The notes beneath the pieces are model-generated. The model was not told the origin of the DNA. It was given only the letters and a program-made list of their open reading frames with translations, and did no database searches. Below, one piece after another: positions 7,897 to 15,987 of a DNA stretch of 42,456 nt. The first letter of the stretch is position 1, and every line of letters begins with the position of its first letter. Location: NCBI GenBank assembly GCA_021463905.1, contig JAJTZA010000144.1, forward strand, positions 1 to 42,456, read 5' to 3'. Position numbers and translations under genes: made by a program. This DNA comes from Terrimicrobiaceae bacterium. GTDB lineage: Bacteria > Verrucomicrobiota > Verrucomicrobiia > Chthoniobacterales > Terrimicrobiaceae.

Positions 7897-8781
7897 TTAG
7901 GAGGACAGGAATGTCCGAATCGCCAGTGTGGCGAATCCCGCGTAAGCGCCGGCCAGCAGGTCATCCCAGACAATCACACCCGGCAGGCGAAGCCTTTCGA
8001 CCCAGTGAATCCCCCATTTGAAAATATCAAAAATCCGGAAGAGTAAAAATCCGAGAACGATGATTTCCCACCCGGAGGAAGGGGGCAGCATGGCCCAGGT
8101 CAAGGCGAGGCCGGCCACTTCATCGAGGACGAACTCCCGGGGGTCGGACGTCAAAAACCGCCGTTCCGCCCAAGACTCGAGTGCCACCGCAGAGATCGTG
8201 GCCAATCCGGCCACGGCCAGAGTGATTTCCCAAAAGCCCGCTCCACCAACACGCGCCCGCAACCAGAGCGCCAAAACGAGCATCGCCGCAGAAGCGAGCG
8301 TTGCCGGCATGATCGGGAAACGCCCCATGCCAAAAAGCGTGACGGCCATTTCACGCAGCCCACCGGATTCCACGGACTGCTTTGCGCCAGGGGTTTTGAG
8401 GAACAGCCACTCGGAAGCCTGCGGAATGCGGATGGTGCAGGCGCGACTTCCGACAGCCTCGGAGGCCAGAAACGGTCGCAGGATGCCTCCGAGCGGCCAT
8501 TGCGCAACCCATTCGCGAAGTGTCGCAGAGCGTCGAGCAGGGTGGCAAAACCCCATGACCGGCAGAGGGGGAGATGCGACAGACGTGGCCACTACGCTCA
8601 CAGCACAAAGCGACGGGAGGGCGGGCGCGTCGTGGCAAAACTCCTGATCGGGAGACCAGGAAACCCACAGCTCGGGGTTCTCAGAATCCATGACGAATCC
8701 CTCAGCGCGCGCGGCCTCCTCCAGAAGTGGCATATTACCACCCACTCGGCGAATGTGCGGAACCAAGTATCGAGCGCGCAT
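7897..8781 (-). CDS. pgpA: Phosphatidylglycerophosphatase A with N-terminal extension
   Basis: About 294 residues from an ATG at 8781 preceded by GGAGA. The C-terminal ~160 residues are PgpA, the membrane phosphatase that makes phosphatidylglycerol from its phosphate: LFGMGRFPIMPATLASAAM, DPREFVLDEVAGLALTW with conserved acids, then LLFRIFDIFKW and VIVWDDLLAGAYAGF. Hydrophobic segments alternate as in PgpA. Residues 1-130 (RARYLVPHIRRVGG start, Cys- and Pro-rich) match nothing I recognise, whereas PgpA is usually only about 150-170 residues. The strong ribosome-binding site argues that the extension is translated. Upstream in-frame codons extend farther but look like noise. Confidence 0.85.
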   Translation of the reverse strand: MRARYLVPHIRRVGGNMPLLEEAARAEGFVMDSENPELWVSWSPDQEFCHDAPALPSLCAVSVVATSVASPPLPVMGFCHPARRSATLREWVAQWPLGGILRPFLASEAVGSRACTIRIPQASEWLFLKTPGAKQSVESGGLREMAVTLFGMGRFPIMPATLASAAMLVLALWLRARVGGAGFWEITLAVAGLATISAVALESWAERRFLTSDPREFVLDEVAGLALTWAMLPPSSGWEIIVLGFLLFRIFDIFKWGIHWVERLRLPGVIVWDDLLAGAYAGFATLAIRTFLSS

Positions 8782-9201
8782 GAGAAGTCTCCGAAGGTCG
8801 GGGACGCTGGGCGTAGAGGATGCTTTCAAGGTTTTGATCTGCTGTGTGACCCTATTCCGGTTGGCAGCGGCTGACAAGCCGGCGTCGGACGCGCTGGCAA
8901 ATATTTCGATGTTTCGATTGGGGGGTTTACGATCTGTACAATTGCGATTAGTTTCCAGAGCCTGGTGATGACGTGGAAGTTTTGGAGGTGGTCGCTTTCG
9001 AGTCAGATTCTCGCGGGCCTCATCGTGGGAGTGGCCCTGGGCATGGGAGCGCTTCCTCGACATGTGCCGCACCACCCTGAACGTCGCCGGTGACCTCGTC
9101 ATCGCCAAAATCGTCGCCCGCAACGAGGCTCTGCACCGCAAGGGAGCCTGACCACCCGCATGGGGCTGCAAATGGATTGGATGTAAAAAATTGTTTTTTT
9201 G
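8782..9201. other. Intergenic stretch with no intact gene
   Basis: A 420-base divergent gap between pgpA and the DeoR gene. Short open frames exist on both strands but have no coding character. The only recognisable content is the broken symporter relic at 8968-9151. The right end turns abruptly AT-rich and leads into the putative DeoR promoter. Confidence 0.7.
8968..9151 (+). pseudogene. Relic of a dicarboxylate/amino acid:cation symporter (DAACS) gene
   Basis: From the ATG at 8968 one frame reads MTWKFWRW, then SLSSQILAGLIVGVALGMG, the typical first membrane segment of GltP/DctA-type sodium or proton symporters. Directly after it, in the next frame (from about 9050), comes ERFLDMCRTTLNVAGDLVIA followed by KIVARNE and a stop at 9149-9151, which is the conserved final part of the same family. 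The intervening ~350 codons and the original frame are missing. The simplest reading is a single internal deletion near 9045-9050 that joined the two gene ends. No function remains. Confidence 0.8.
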
Positions 9202-9231
9202 TTGACATAATCACAAAATCGCACATTTTAT
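9202..9231 (+). promoter_or_regulatory. Putative promoter of the DeoR-type gene, possibly leaderless
   Basis: TTGACA at 9202-9207 and TTTTAT at 9226-9231 with an 18-base spacer, in an AT-rich tract. A -10 ending at 9231 would start the transcript at about 9238, the ATG itself, implying a leaderless or very short-leader mRNA. CATAA (9206-9210) and TTATG (9228-9232) form an imperfect dyad across the promoter that could be the regulator's own operator. Inferred by eye. Confidence 0.4.
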
Positions 9232-9237
9232 GAGGGT

Positions 9238-10035
9238 ATGGTTCGGAGTGGTTCATCCAAGTCATTGAAAAAGCTGCCTCCTGCGGCGCGTTTGCGGGCA
9301 TTGCGTGGGCGGTTGGCGGCGGATTCCTCGGTGACGGTTTCGGGGATGGCGGCGGATTTGGGGGTGAGTGAGATGACGATTCGCCGGGACATGGAGAAGC
9401 TTGCTGGGACGACGGATTTGCGTCGGACGCATGGTGGGGCCGTGGTGGCCGAGCGGATGGTTTTTGAGTTCAATTATCTGGAGCGTCAGCGCGGGGGGCT
9501 GGCTCGCAAGAAGGCGATAGCGGCGGAGGCGCGGAAGCTGGTATCGCCTGGGGATCGTGTGATTCTGGACACAGGAACGACCACCTTGGAATTGGCGCGG
9601 CTTTTGAAGGACAGCGAGGGGGTGACGGTGATCACGCCCAGTCTGGCGGTGGCTTCCGAGCTGCAATTTTGCGGGAGTGTGAGCGTTGTTCTCCTGGGTG
9701 GGGTTCTTCATCGGGGAAGCCCGGACCTTACCGGCCCGGTCACTGAGCATTGCCTCGAACTTTTTGCGGCGGACTGGGTCTTTCAAGGCGCCGAGGGTAT
9801 TGGCAAGGACGGCTCGGTCTATAACATTGACCTCCAGTTGGCCCGGGTGGATCGGTTGATGCGGTCAAAATCGGCACGGAGCTGCCTGCTGGCCGACAGC
9901 TCGAAGGTGGGCATCACTGCGTTGGTGCGCACGGCGCGTCTTGCGGATTTTGATGTTTTCATCACAGATGCGGGTGTTCCCGCCGGTTTTTTGCGTCAGG
10001 CGCGCAAGGCCGTCCGGCGTGTAACGGTCGCATAA
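9238..10035 (+). CDS. DeoR-family transcriptional regulator
   Basis: 265 residues. An N-terminal DeoR helix-turn-helix (VSGMAADLGVSEMTIRRDME) is followed by RRTHGGAVV and a sugar-phosphate-sensing DeoR C-terminal domain with the effector motif ILDTGTTTLELARLL and the late LADSSKVG motif. Family members usually repress neighbouring carbohydrate catabolic genes and release DNA when a phosphorylated intermediate binds. This one heads a co-directional locus that includes two NagB-fold proteins and a sugar kinase, so a sugar phosphate made by that pathway is the likely signal. GAGGG lies directly before the ATG, too close for a good ribosome-binding site, which fits the putative leaderless start. 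Confidence 0.94.
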   Translation: MVRSGSSKSLKKLPPAARLRALRGRLAADSSVTVSGMAADLGVSEMTIRRDMEKLAGTTDLRRTHGGAVVAERMVFEFNYLERQRGGLARKKAIAAEARKLVSPGDRVILDTGTTTLELARLLKDSEGVTVITPSLAVASELQFCGSVSVVLLGGVLHRGSPDLTGPVTEHCLELFAADWVFQGAEGIGKDGSVYNIDLQLARVDRLMRSKSARSCLLADSSKVGITALVRTARLADFDVFITDAGVPAGFLRQARKAVRRVTVA

Positions 10036-10063
10036 GAATTTATTAACAACCTAAAACCATACC

Positions 10064-11449
10064 ATGACCACATCATCCAAAACCATGAAGAGCCTCGAAT
10101 GGGGCGCTGTTGATCTGAACAAAATCCCTCACATGCCCGTCCCGGCGCCTGGGCCAAAATCCAAGGCACTGCATGAGCGCTGCACGAAGTATTTCAAGGG
10201 GCTGAGCGGCCAGGTGAAACTTTTTCCGGTGACCTTCGACTCCGGCGAGGGCTGCGTGCTGCGGGATGTGGATGGGAATGAGTACATTGATTTCTCCTCG
10301 GGGATTTACGTGACGACGCTTGGGCACTGTCACCCGAAGATCAGCGAGGCTGTGGCCAAGGCCGCGCGTCAGTTGATGAACGCGCACGATTTCACCACGC
10401 CGGTGAAGACCGAGCTGATGGAGAAGCTGGCGGAGATTTTGCCCGGCGACCTCAATGGATTCCAGCTCTACGATTCCGGCACGACGGCAGTTGAGGCGGG
10501 TCAGCGGGTTCTGCGCGCGGCCACGAAAAAGAACGAGATGATTTCCTGTTTTTACGATTATCACGGCAAGACCTATGGAGCCGTCTCGCTGGGACACATC
10601 CGGTCACAGGTCTATGGGCGGGTGCGCGCACCCGGGATGCACATGGTTCCGCGCCCGGACGTGTACCGTCCGCTGTGGACCAAGCCGGATGGCGCGATTG
10701 ATACCGACGCGTATCTCGCCTTCTACCACGAATACCTCGACAAGGCGACGGTTGGCGATGTGGCCGGATTCGTCCTCGAGCCGATTCAGGGTTGGGGTGG
10801 CTCGGTGATGCCGCCGGACGATTTTTTTCCGAAGCTGCGCAAGTTTTGTGATGAGCGCGGGTTGTTGTTGATGATTGACGAAGTGCTCACCAGTTGGGGG
10901 CGGACGGGCAAGTTCCTGTGCATGGAGCACTGGGGTGTCGTGCCGGACATTGTCACCATTGGGAAGGGGTTTGGCAATGGCTTCCCGGTTACCTGCGTGG
11001 CCGTGCGTGATGCCTACAAGGAGAGCTTTGAGGCGATTTCGGCCTCGAGCAGCTACGGTGGGAATCCGATGGCCTGCGCGGCGGCACTCGAGTCCACCCG
11101 GGTGATCGAGGAGGAGAACCTCAACGAATGGTCGGCCCATCTTGGTGAAGTCGCCCTCAAGCGCATGCTCGAGATGCAGGGTCGCCATCCGATTGTCGGC
11201 CATGTCCGCGCCAAGGGCTGCCTCATGGGCATTGAACTGGTCAAAGACCGCAGCACCAAGGAACCCTTTAACAAAGCCGGTGAGCAGGTGTACCAAAAGG
11301 CCTTCGCAAAAGGCCTGGCCTGGATTCCCGCCGGCCACATCCTGCGCATGAGTCCCCCGATTGTCATGGATGAAAAGACACTCCTCAAGGGCCTCGACAT
11401 CATCGAGGAATCCATCGGAGAGGTCGAAAAAGAACACGGCTACCCCTGA
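10064..11449 (+). CDS. Class III PLP-dependent aminotransferase
   Basis: 461 residues, fold type I, class III transaminase, related to the 4-aminobutyrate and ornithine aminotransferases. Visible motifs: VLRDVDGNEYIDFSSGI near the start, YDSGTTAVEAGQRVLRAAT (phosphate-site region), LEPIQGWGG, LMIDEVLTSWGRTGKF with the Asp that binds the pyridine nitrogen, and TIGKGFGNGFPV with Lys301 as the Schiff-base lysine. It moves an amino group between a primary amine or omega-amino substrate and a 2-oxoacid; the exact substrate cannot be read. It is 28 bases after the DeoR gene and 2 bases before the dehydrogenase gene, so part of one operon. In this context it may act on an amino sugar or amino polyol. 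Confidence 0.93.
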   Translation: MTTSSKTMKSLEWGAVDLNKIPHMPVPAPGPKSKALHERCTKYFKGLSGQVKLFPVTFDSGEGCVLRDVDGNEYIDFSSGIYVTTLGHCHPKISEAVAKAARQLMNAHDFTTPVKTELMEKLAEILPGDLNGFQLYDSGTTAVEAGQRVLRAATKKNEMISCFYDYHGKTYGAVSLGHIRSQVYGRVRAPGMHMVPRPDVYRPLWTKPDGAIDTDAYLAFYHEYLDKATVGDVAGFVLEPIQGWGGSVMPPDDFFPKLRKFCDERGLLLMIDEVLTSWGRTGKFLCMEHWGVVPDIVTIGKGFGNGFPVTCVAVRDAYKESFEAISASSSYGGNPMACAAALESTRVIEEENLNEWSAHLGEVALKRMLEMQGRHPIVGHVRAKGCLMGIELVKDRSTKEPFNKAGEQVYQKAFAKGLAWIPAGHILRMSPPIVMDEKTLLKGLDIIEESIGEVEKEHGYP

Positions 11450-11451
11450 GC

Positions 11452-12615
11452 ATGAAAACCGTCCGGTTTGGCGTCATTGGCTGCGGGTTGATGGGCAGGG
11501 AGTTTGCCAGCGCGTCCGCGCGCTGGTGTCATCTCAAGGGCATGTCGGCGCGTCCGGAGATCGTCGCGGTGAGCAACCGCAGCGAAGCGCCGCGCCGCTG
11601 GTTTACGGATCATTTCCCGAGCGTCCGGCAATCCACATCCGACTACCGCGAGCTGCTGACCAATGAGGACGTGGAAGCGGTTTATATCGCCGTACCCCAC
11701 CACCTGCACCGCGAGGTCTATGGTGCCACGCTCGGTGCCGGGAAACACCTCTTTGGCGAGAAGCCTTTCGGGATGGATCTCGCCGCCAACGAGTCCATCC
11801 TCGAAGCGGCAAAAGCGCGTCCGGATTTGCTGGTTCGTTGTTGCTCGCAATTTCCGTATTATCCGTCCGTGCAGGTCATCGGGCAAATGATCGCGAAAAG
11901 CGCCTTTGGCCGCATCCTGGAGGTCAATGCGGGCTTCCTGCATTCGAGTGATTTGAATCCCGACAAGCCGGCCAACTGGAAGCGGATCGTGGAATTCAAT
12001 GGTGCTTATGGCGTGATGGGCGACCTGGGCATGCACGTCTGTCATGTGCCCTTTCGCGCCGGATGGAGGCCGCGCAATGTTCGGGCCATCCTATCGAACA
12101 TCATTCCGGATCGTCCGGATGGAAAGGGGCTGGGCGGTCGCGTCGAAACGGCCACCTGGGATAATGCCACCCTGCTCTGTGAAGCGGAGACGCCTGATGG
12201 CGGGCACTTCCCGTTGACGCTGCGCACCGCCCGTATTGCTCCCGGCGAATCCAACACCTGGTATCTGGAAATCCTCGGGACGGAGGCCTCGGTGAAGTTT
12301 TCCACCCGAAATCCAAACGTGCTGCACGTTCTCGAATACGACGGGGGGCGTCAGGACTGGCGGGAGGTGTGTGTGGGATACACGCCGGTGTTCCCGGCCA
12401 TTACCGGGGGGATCTTTGAGTTTGGTTTCACCGATGCCATCCAGCAAATGTGGGCGGCATTTCTCACCGAATTGGTCGGTGAAAAATTGCCGGACGCGCT
12501 GCTGGCCCGTGCGGCCACGCCCGAGGAGGCCCACCTCAGCCACCTTCTCTTCACTGCGGCCCTGCGCTCTGCGGAGCAATCCTCCACCGAAACCGTCTCA
12601 GCCAGTCATCCATAA
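11452..12615 (+). CDS. Gfo/Idh/MocA-family NAD(P)-dependent oxidoreductase
   Basis: 387 residues. The N-terminal Rossmann domain starts RFGVIGCGLMGREF (GxGxxG) and carries the family motif LFGEKPFGMD with the conserved Glu-Lys-Pro. The C-terminal alpha/beta domain holds MGDLGMHVCHVPFR, which supplies the usual catalytic His region. Members oxidise or epimerise sugars, inositols and sugar derivatives using NAD(P). It is cytosolic, with no export signal. The gene begins 2 bases after the aminotransferase stop. Together with the kinase and NagB-like genes it points to catabolism of a sugar or cyclitol derivative. Substrate not determinable. Confidence 0.93.
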   Translation: MKTVRFGVIGCGLMGREFASASARWCHLKGMSARPEIVAVSNRSEAPRRWFTDHFPSVRQSTSDYRELLTNEDVEAVYIAVPHHLHREVYGATLGAGKHLFGEKPFGMDLAANESILEAAKARPDLLVRCCSQFPYYPSVQVIGQMIAKSAFGRILEVNAGFLHSSDLNPDKPANWKRIVEFNGAYGVMGDLGMHVCHVPFRAGWRPRNVRAILSNIIPDRPDGKGLGGRVETATWDNATLLCEAETPDGGHFPLTLRTARIAPGESNTWYLEILGTEASVKFSTRNPNVLHVLEYDGGRQDWREVCVGYTPVFPAITGGIFEFGFTDAIQQMWAAFLTELVGEKLPDALLARAATPEEAHLSHLLFTAALRSAEQSSTETVSASHP

Positions 12616-12638
12616 TACCCATCCACACCAACCATACT

Positions 12639-13583
12639 ATGAGCACCACAAAAACATTTGAATTCGAGCCGGCCTCCTTCATTCCCTTCCGCGACAAGGA
12701 AGCCATCGCCCGCGCCCGCGCCATCCGCCGCGAGGACATCACCCACCACTCCAACCCGGACTACCGCATCCGCGTGTTGCCGGATGCGGAAATATTTCTC
12801 AACCGCCTCAACGACACCGTGTCGCGCATTCGCGAATCGGCGGATTCCGGGAAGCCGTTTGTCATGATCCTGCCCAACCCCTCTCCCGGCTACGCCAAGA
12901 TCGCGGCGCGCCTCAACGCGGAAAAAATTTCCTGCCATCACGTCCACACTTTCATCATGGATGAATACGCGGATCAGGACGGTCGCATCGCGCCGGAGTC
13001 CTGGGAATTCGGGTTCGGCCATGCTTTCAAAAAATTCTTCATAGCCAACATTGATCCGTCGCTGCGGATGCCGGAGAAGCAGGTCCATATTTTGACTGAT
13101 GAGAACGTGGGCCATTATTCGCAAATGATCGCCGACCTGGGTGGAGCCGATATCATCTACATCGGGCCGGGCTGGACCGGGCACATGGCCTTCGTGGATC
13201 CGGATGCTCCGGAGTTTGCCGCGTCCTCGCTCGAGGAATGGAAAACCTTCGGGACGCGCGTATGCACGCTCAGCCCGCTGACCATTGCGCAGAACTCCCT
13301 GCACGGCTGTTTTGGTTCCAGCGGCGACCTGACGGCCGTTCCGCCCAAGGCCGCAACCATCGGCCCCGCTGACGTGTTGGCCGCCAAACACCGCATCGCC
13401 ACGCACGCGATCACGGTGGGCGGAAGCTTCCACTCCTGGCAGCGACTGACCACGCGCCTCTGCCTGCACGGGCCGGTCACGCCACTCGTCCCCGAGTCCG
13501 TCCTCCAAACCACCCGATCGGACGTATTTGTCAGCGAAACAGCCGCCGCCAACATCGAGACACGCTGGGATTTGGGGTATTGA
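12639..13583 (+). CDS. NagB-fold protein, glucosamine-6-phosphate deaminase-like, copy 1
   Basis: 314 residues of the NagB/RpiA fold. It retains the IMDEYADQDG motif (Asp108 corresponds to the NagB catalytic-site Asp72) and GPGWTGHMAFVDP, where His182 aligns with NagB His143. However, the NagB GNDGHIAFNEP consensus is changed: the proton-shuttling Asp141 is Thr180 here, and the Glu of NEP is Asp187. Plain glucosamine-6-phosphate deaminase activity is therefore doubtful; isomerisation or lactone-type chemistry on another sugar phosphate is possible. The gene is followed 40 bases later by a close paralogue of exactly the same length. The start at 12639 is preceded by A/C-rich sequence without a Shine-Dalgarno core. 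Confidence 0.88.
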   Translation: MSTTKTFEFEPASFIPFRDKEAIARARAIRREDITHHSNPDYRIRVLPDAEIFLNRLNDTVSRIRESADSGKPFVMILPNPSPGYAKIAARLNAEKISCHHVHTFIMDEYADQDGRIAPESWEFGFGHAFKKFFIANIDPSLRMPEKQVHILTDENVGHYSQMIADLGGADIIYIGPGWTGHMAFVDPDAPEFAASSLEEWKTFGTRVCTLSPLTIAQNSLHGCFGSSGDLTAVPPKAATIGPADVLAAKHRIATHAITVGGSFHSWQRLTTRLCLHGPVTPLVPESVLQTTRSDVFVSETAAANIETRWDLGY

Positions 13584-13623
13584 ACACCAGCGCGTTTCCC
13601 GTCACTGTTTACATCCAACATCC

Positions 13624-14568
13624 ATGAGCAAAGACACCACCTTCAGCTTCGAGCCAGCCCCCTTCATTCCCTTCCGCGACAAGGAAGCCATCGCCCGTGC
13701 GCGCGCCATCCGCCGCGAGGACATCACCCGCCACTCCAACCCGGACTACCGCATCCAGGTTTTTCCGGATGCCGAGATCGAGCCGCTCTGGATCGAGGAC
13801 ATGATCACGCGCATTCGTTCCTCGGCGGAGACGGGCCAGCCGTTGGTCATGATCATGCCCAACCCGTGGCCCAGTTATCGCAAAGTGGCTGCGATCATTA
13901 ACCGTGAAAAAATTCGCTGCACCCACCTCCACACCTTCAACATGGACGAATACGCGGATCAGGACGGTCGCATCGCTCCGGAGTCGTGGGAGTTCGGATT
14001 CGGCCATGCTTTCAAAAAGTTCTTCATTGCCAGCATTGACCCCGACCTCCGTCCGCCGGAAAAGCAGGTTCACCTGCTGGGCAACGACAATGTCCGCGAC
14101 TACTCGAAAATCATCGCCGACCTGGGCGGGGCGGACATCACCTACGTGGGGCCAGGCTGGACGGGCCACATTGCCTTTGTGGATCCGGACGCGCCGGAGT
14201 TTGCCGCGTCCTCGCTCGAGGAATGGAAAACCTTCGGGACGCGCGTTTGCACGCTCAGCCCGCTGACCATCGCGCAGAATTCGCTGCATGGCTGCTTTGG
14301 TGCCAGTGGCGACCTGACGGCTGTCCCGCCCAGGGCGGCCACCGTCGGCCCGGCGGATATCCTCGGTGCCAAGCACCGCATTGCCACCCATGCCATCGCA
14401 GTGGGCGGAACGTTCCACTCCTGGCAGCGACTGACCACGCGCCTCTGCCTGCATGGGCCGGTCACGCCGCTGGTGCCCGAATCCGTCCTCCAAACCACCC
14501 GCACGGACGTGTGGGTTTCCGAAACAGCCGCCGCCAACATCGAAACGCGGTGGGACCTGGGCTACTAA
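13624..14568 (+). CDS. NagB-fold protein, glucosamine-6-phosphate deaminase-like, copy 2
   Basis: 314 residues, same length and residue numbering as copy 1, with NMDEYADQDG and GPGWTGHIAFVDP. It has the same active-site change (Thr180 for NagB Asp141) with His182 kept. The first ~45 and last ~150 residues are nearly identical to copy 1, including long runs identical at DNA level; residues about 46-105 differ strongly. This suggests specialised substrate lids or subunits on a shared core. The ATG at 13624 gives the same N-terminal pattern as copy 1 (FSFEPAPFIPFRDKEAIA), so the longer upstream frame is rejected. Separate homo-oligomers or one hetero-oligomer are both possible. Confidence 0.88.
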   Translation: MSKDTTFSFEPAPFIPFRDKEAIARARAIRREDITRHSNPDYRIQVFPDAEIEPLWIEDMITRIRSSAETGQPLVMIMPNPWPSYRKVAAIINREKIRCTHLHTFNMDEYADQDGRIAPESWEFGFGHAFKKFFIASIDPDLRPPEKQVHLLGNDNVRDYSKIIADLGGADITYVGPGWTGHIAFVDPDAPEFAASSLEEWKTFGTRVCTLSPLTIAQNSLHGCFGASGDLTAVPPRAATVGPADILGAKHRIATHAIAVGGTFHSWQRLTTRLCLHGPVTPLVPESVLQTTRTDVWVSETAAANIETRWDLGY

Positions 14569-14589
14569 GACCACCCATAAGAATCTACC

Positions 14590-15921
14590 ATGACATCCAC
14601 TCATCAAGGACTCGAAGCCGCCTTTGCACGGCGGGATATCACACCGCAAAAACCCACCCAGCTCGTCGGCTACCCCCATGTCGAACGGGTTTTTACCGGC
14701 GTCCATGACCCGCTTTTTGCTTCCGCCGTCGTCCTCCGTCAGGGTGACACCGCCGTGGCGGTGGTTTCGTTTGACCTGATTTTTGTTGAGCCGGAGTGGG
14801 TGCGCGATTGCCGCCAGCAGATCACGCGCGCCACAGGCATTCCGGCGGAGAACATCCTCCTCCATGCCACCCACACGCACTCCGGGCCGATCACGCTCGA
14901 GTTCCTGTCCTTCAAGGCGGACATGGTCGTTCCTTCTCCTGACCCGGAGTATCTGGCGCATGTTCGCGACCAGGCGGTGGAGGCGGTCGTCGAAGCGTGG
15001 AAAAATCTTGTGGCGAGTGAGGCCGCATGGACCACGGCGGACGTGAAGGGGTTGGCGGGTGGAAACCGGCTGTCGGCGGAGGGGGCCGAGGATCCCGAAG
15101 CCGGGTTGTTGTTGGTGAGAAGGCGCAACGATCATGCGCCCGTGGCCGTTCTCACCGTTTACAGCATGCACCCGACGGTGCTGCACGAGGACTCGAAATT
15201 GGTCAGCAGCGATTTTATCGGCTATGCCCGGCAGGAAATTGAGAAGGCGTTCCCTGGTGTGGGTGTGGTGTATCTGAACGGCACAGCCGGCAATCAAAGC
15301 CCGCGTCGCGTTGTGCGTGCCCAGACTTTTGCCGAAGCCGAACGCCTCGGTGGTGCCCTGGGACATCGCATGGCCGAGGCCCTCGGCACCATCCGGGAGT
15401 TCTCCGCTGACTTTCCTGTGTCTGCTCGCAGCGAGCGCATCCCGCTTGTGGGAAAAAAGTTTCCATCCCTGGCCGGGGCGCAGGCTGCCGTGGATGCCGC
15501 CAAGGCAAACTTTGAAAAATTGAAATCCGAAAAGGCCGGTCATGGCCCGATCCGCACGGCGGAATGCACGGTCTTCGGCGCGGAAAAATTGGTTCTCTGG
15601 TCGCGTGCCGAGGAGAGTGGCGAGGCGGAAGCCGTCCGCCAGAAATACAGCCGGGGCGAGGTGCAGGTCATCCGTCTGGGCTCATCCACTGTGGCCGGTT
15701 GGCCGGGGGAGTTTTTCGTCGAGTTTGGACTGGATGCCAAAAAGCGCGCCAAGTCCCCGCTCTTTGTCAGCTCCTACTGCAACGGAGAACTTCATGGCTA
15801 TATCGTCACAGAAGAAGCCGAAAAAGAGGGCGGCTACGAAGCCCAAAACAGCCTTTTCCCGTCCTCGACCGGAACCCAGTATGTGGAGGCCACCCTGCGC
15901 CTGATGGAATCGCTGGCTTGA
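14590..15921 (+). CDS. Neutral/alkaline ceramidase-like N-terminal-domain protein, cytosolic
   Basis: 443 residues resembling the N-terminal domain of neutral/alkaline non-lysosomal ceramidases, zinc hydrolases that cleave amide bonds. It starts with the family pattern GLEAAFARRDITP and LVGYPH; the metal/active-site block is LLHATHTHSGP (His95, His97, Ser98). Further matches are SMHPTVL and LNGTAGNQSPRR. There is no signal peptide and the ceramidase C-terminal domain is absent, so it probably acts in the cytosol on a small amide or ester rather than extracellular ceramide. It lies 21 bases after the second NagB-like gene and is likely in the same operon. Proteins of this type are often left as hypothetical hydrolases. 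Confidence 0.8.
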   Translation: MTSTHQGLEAAFARRDITPQKPTQLVGYPHVERVFTGVHDPLFASAVVLRQGDTAVAVVSFDLIFVEPEWVRDCRQQITRATGIPAENILLHATHTHSGPITLEFLSFKADMVVPSPDPEYLAHVRDQAVEAVVEAWKNLVASEAAWTTADVKGLAGGNRLSAEGAEDPEAGLLLVRRRNDHAPVAVLTVYSMHPTVLHEDSKLVSSDFIGYARQEIEKAFPGVGVVYLNGTAGNQSPRRVVRAQTFAEAERLGGALGHRMAEALGTIREFSADFPVSARSERIPLVGKKFPSLAGAQAAVDAAKANFEKLKSEKAGHGPIRTAECTVFGAEKLVLWSRAEESGEAEAVRQKYSRGEVQVIRLGSSTVAGWPGEFFVEFGLDAKKRAKSPLFVSSYCNGELHGYIVTEEAEKEGGYEAQNSLFPSSTGTQYVEATLRLMESLA

Positions 15922-15954
15922 TCAACAGCATTTTCGGTACATGGCAACGGAATC

Positions 15955-15987
15955 AACCGCAGATTTACGCCGATTCCCACAGATTTT
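15955..15987 (-). repeat. Three-unit ~10-nt periodic repeat, inverted copy
   Basis: Read on the minus strand this is three adjoining units, AATCTGTGGG, AATCGGCGTA and AATCTGCGGTT. The unit pattern AATCxGxG matches the two elements downstream in the opposite orientation. It directly abuts the ATG of the GxxExxY relic. Confidence 0.6.

Noticed and set aside
13609-15543. 644-codon minus-strand open frame across the second NagB-like and ceramidase-like genes
   Set aside because: It spans two well-supported plus-strand genes and has no recognisable motif.
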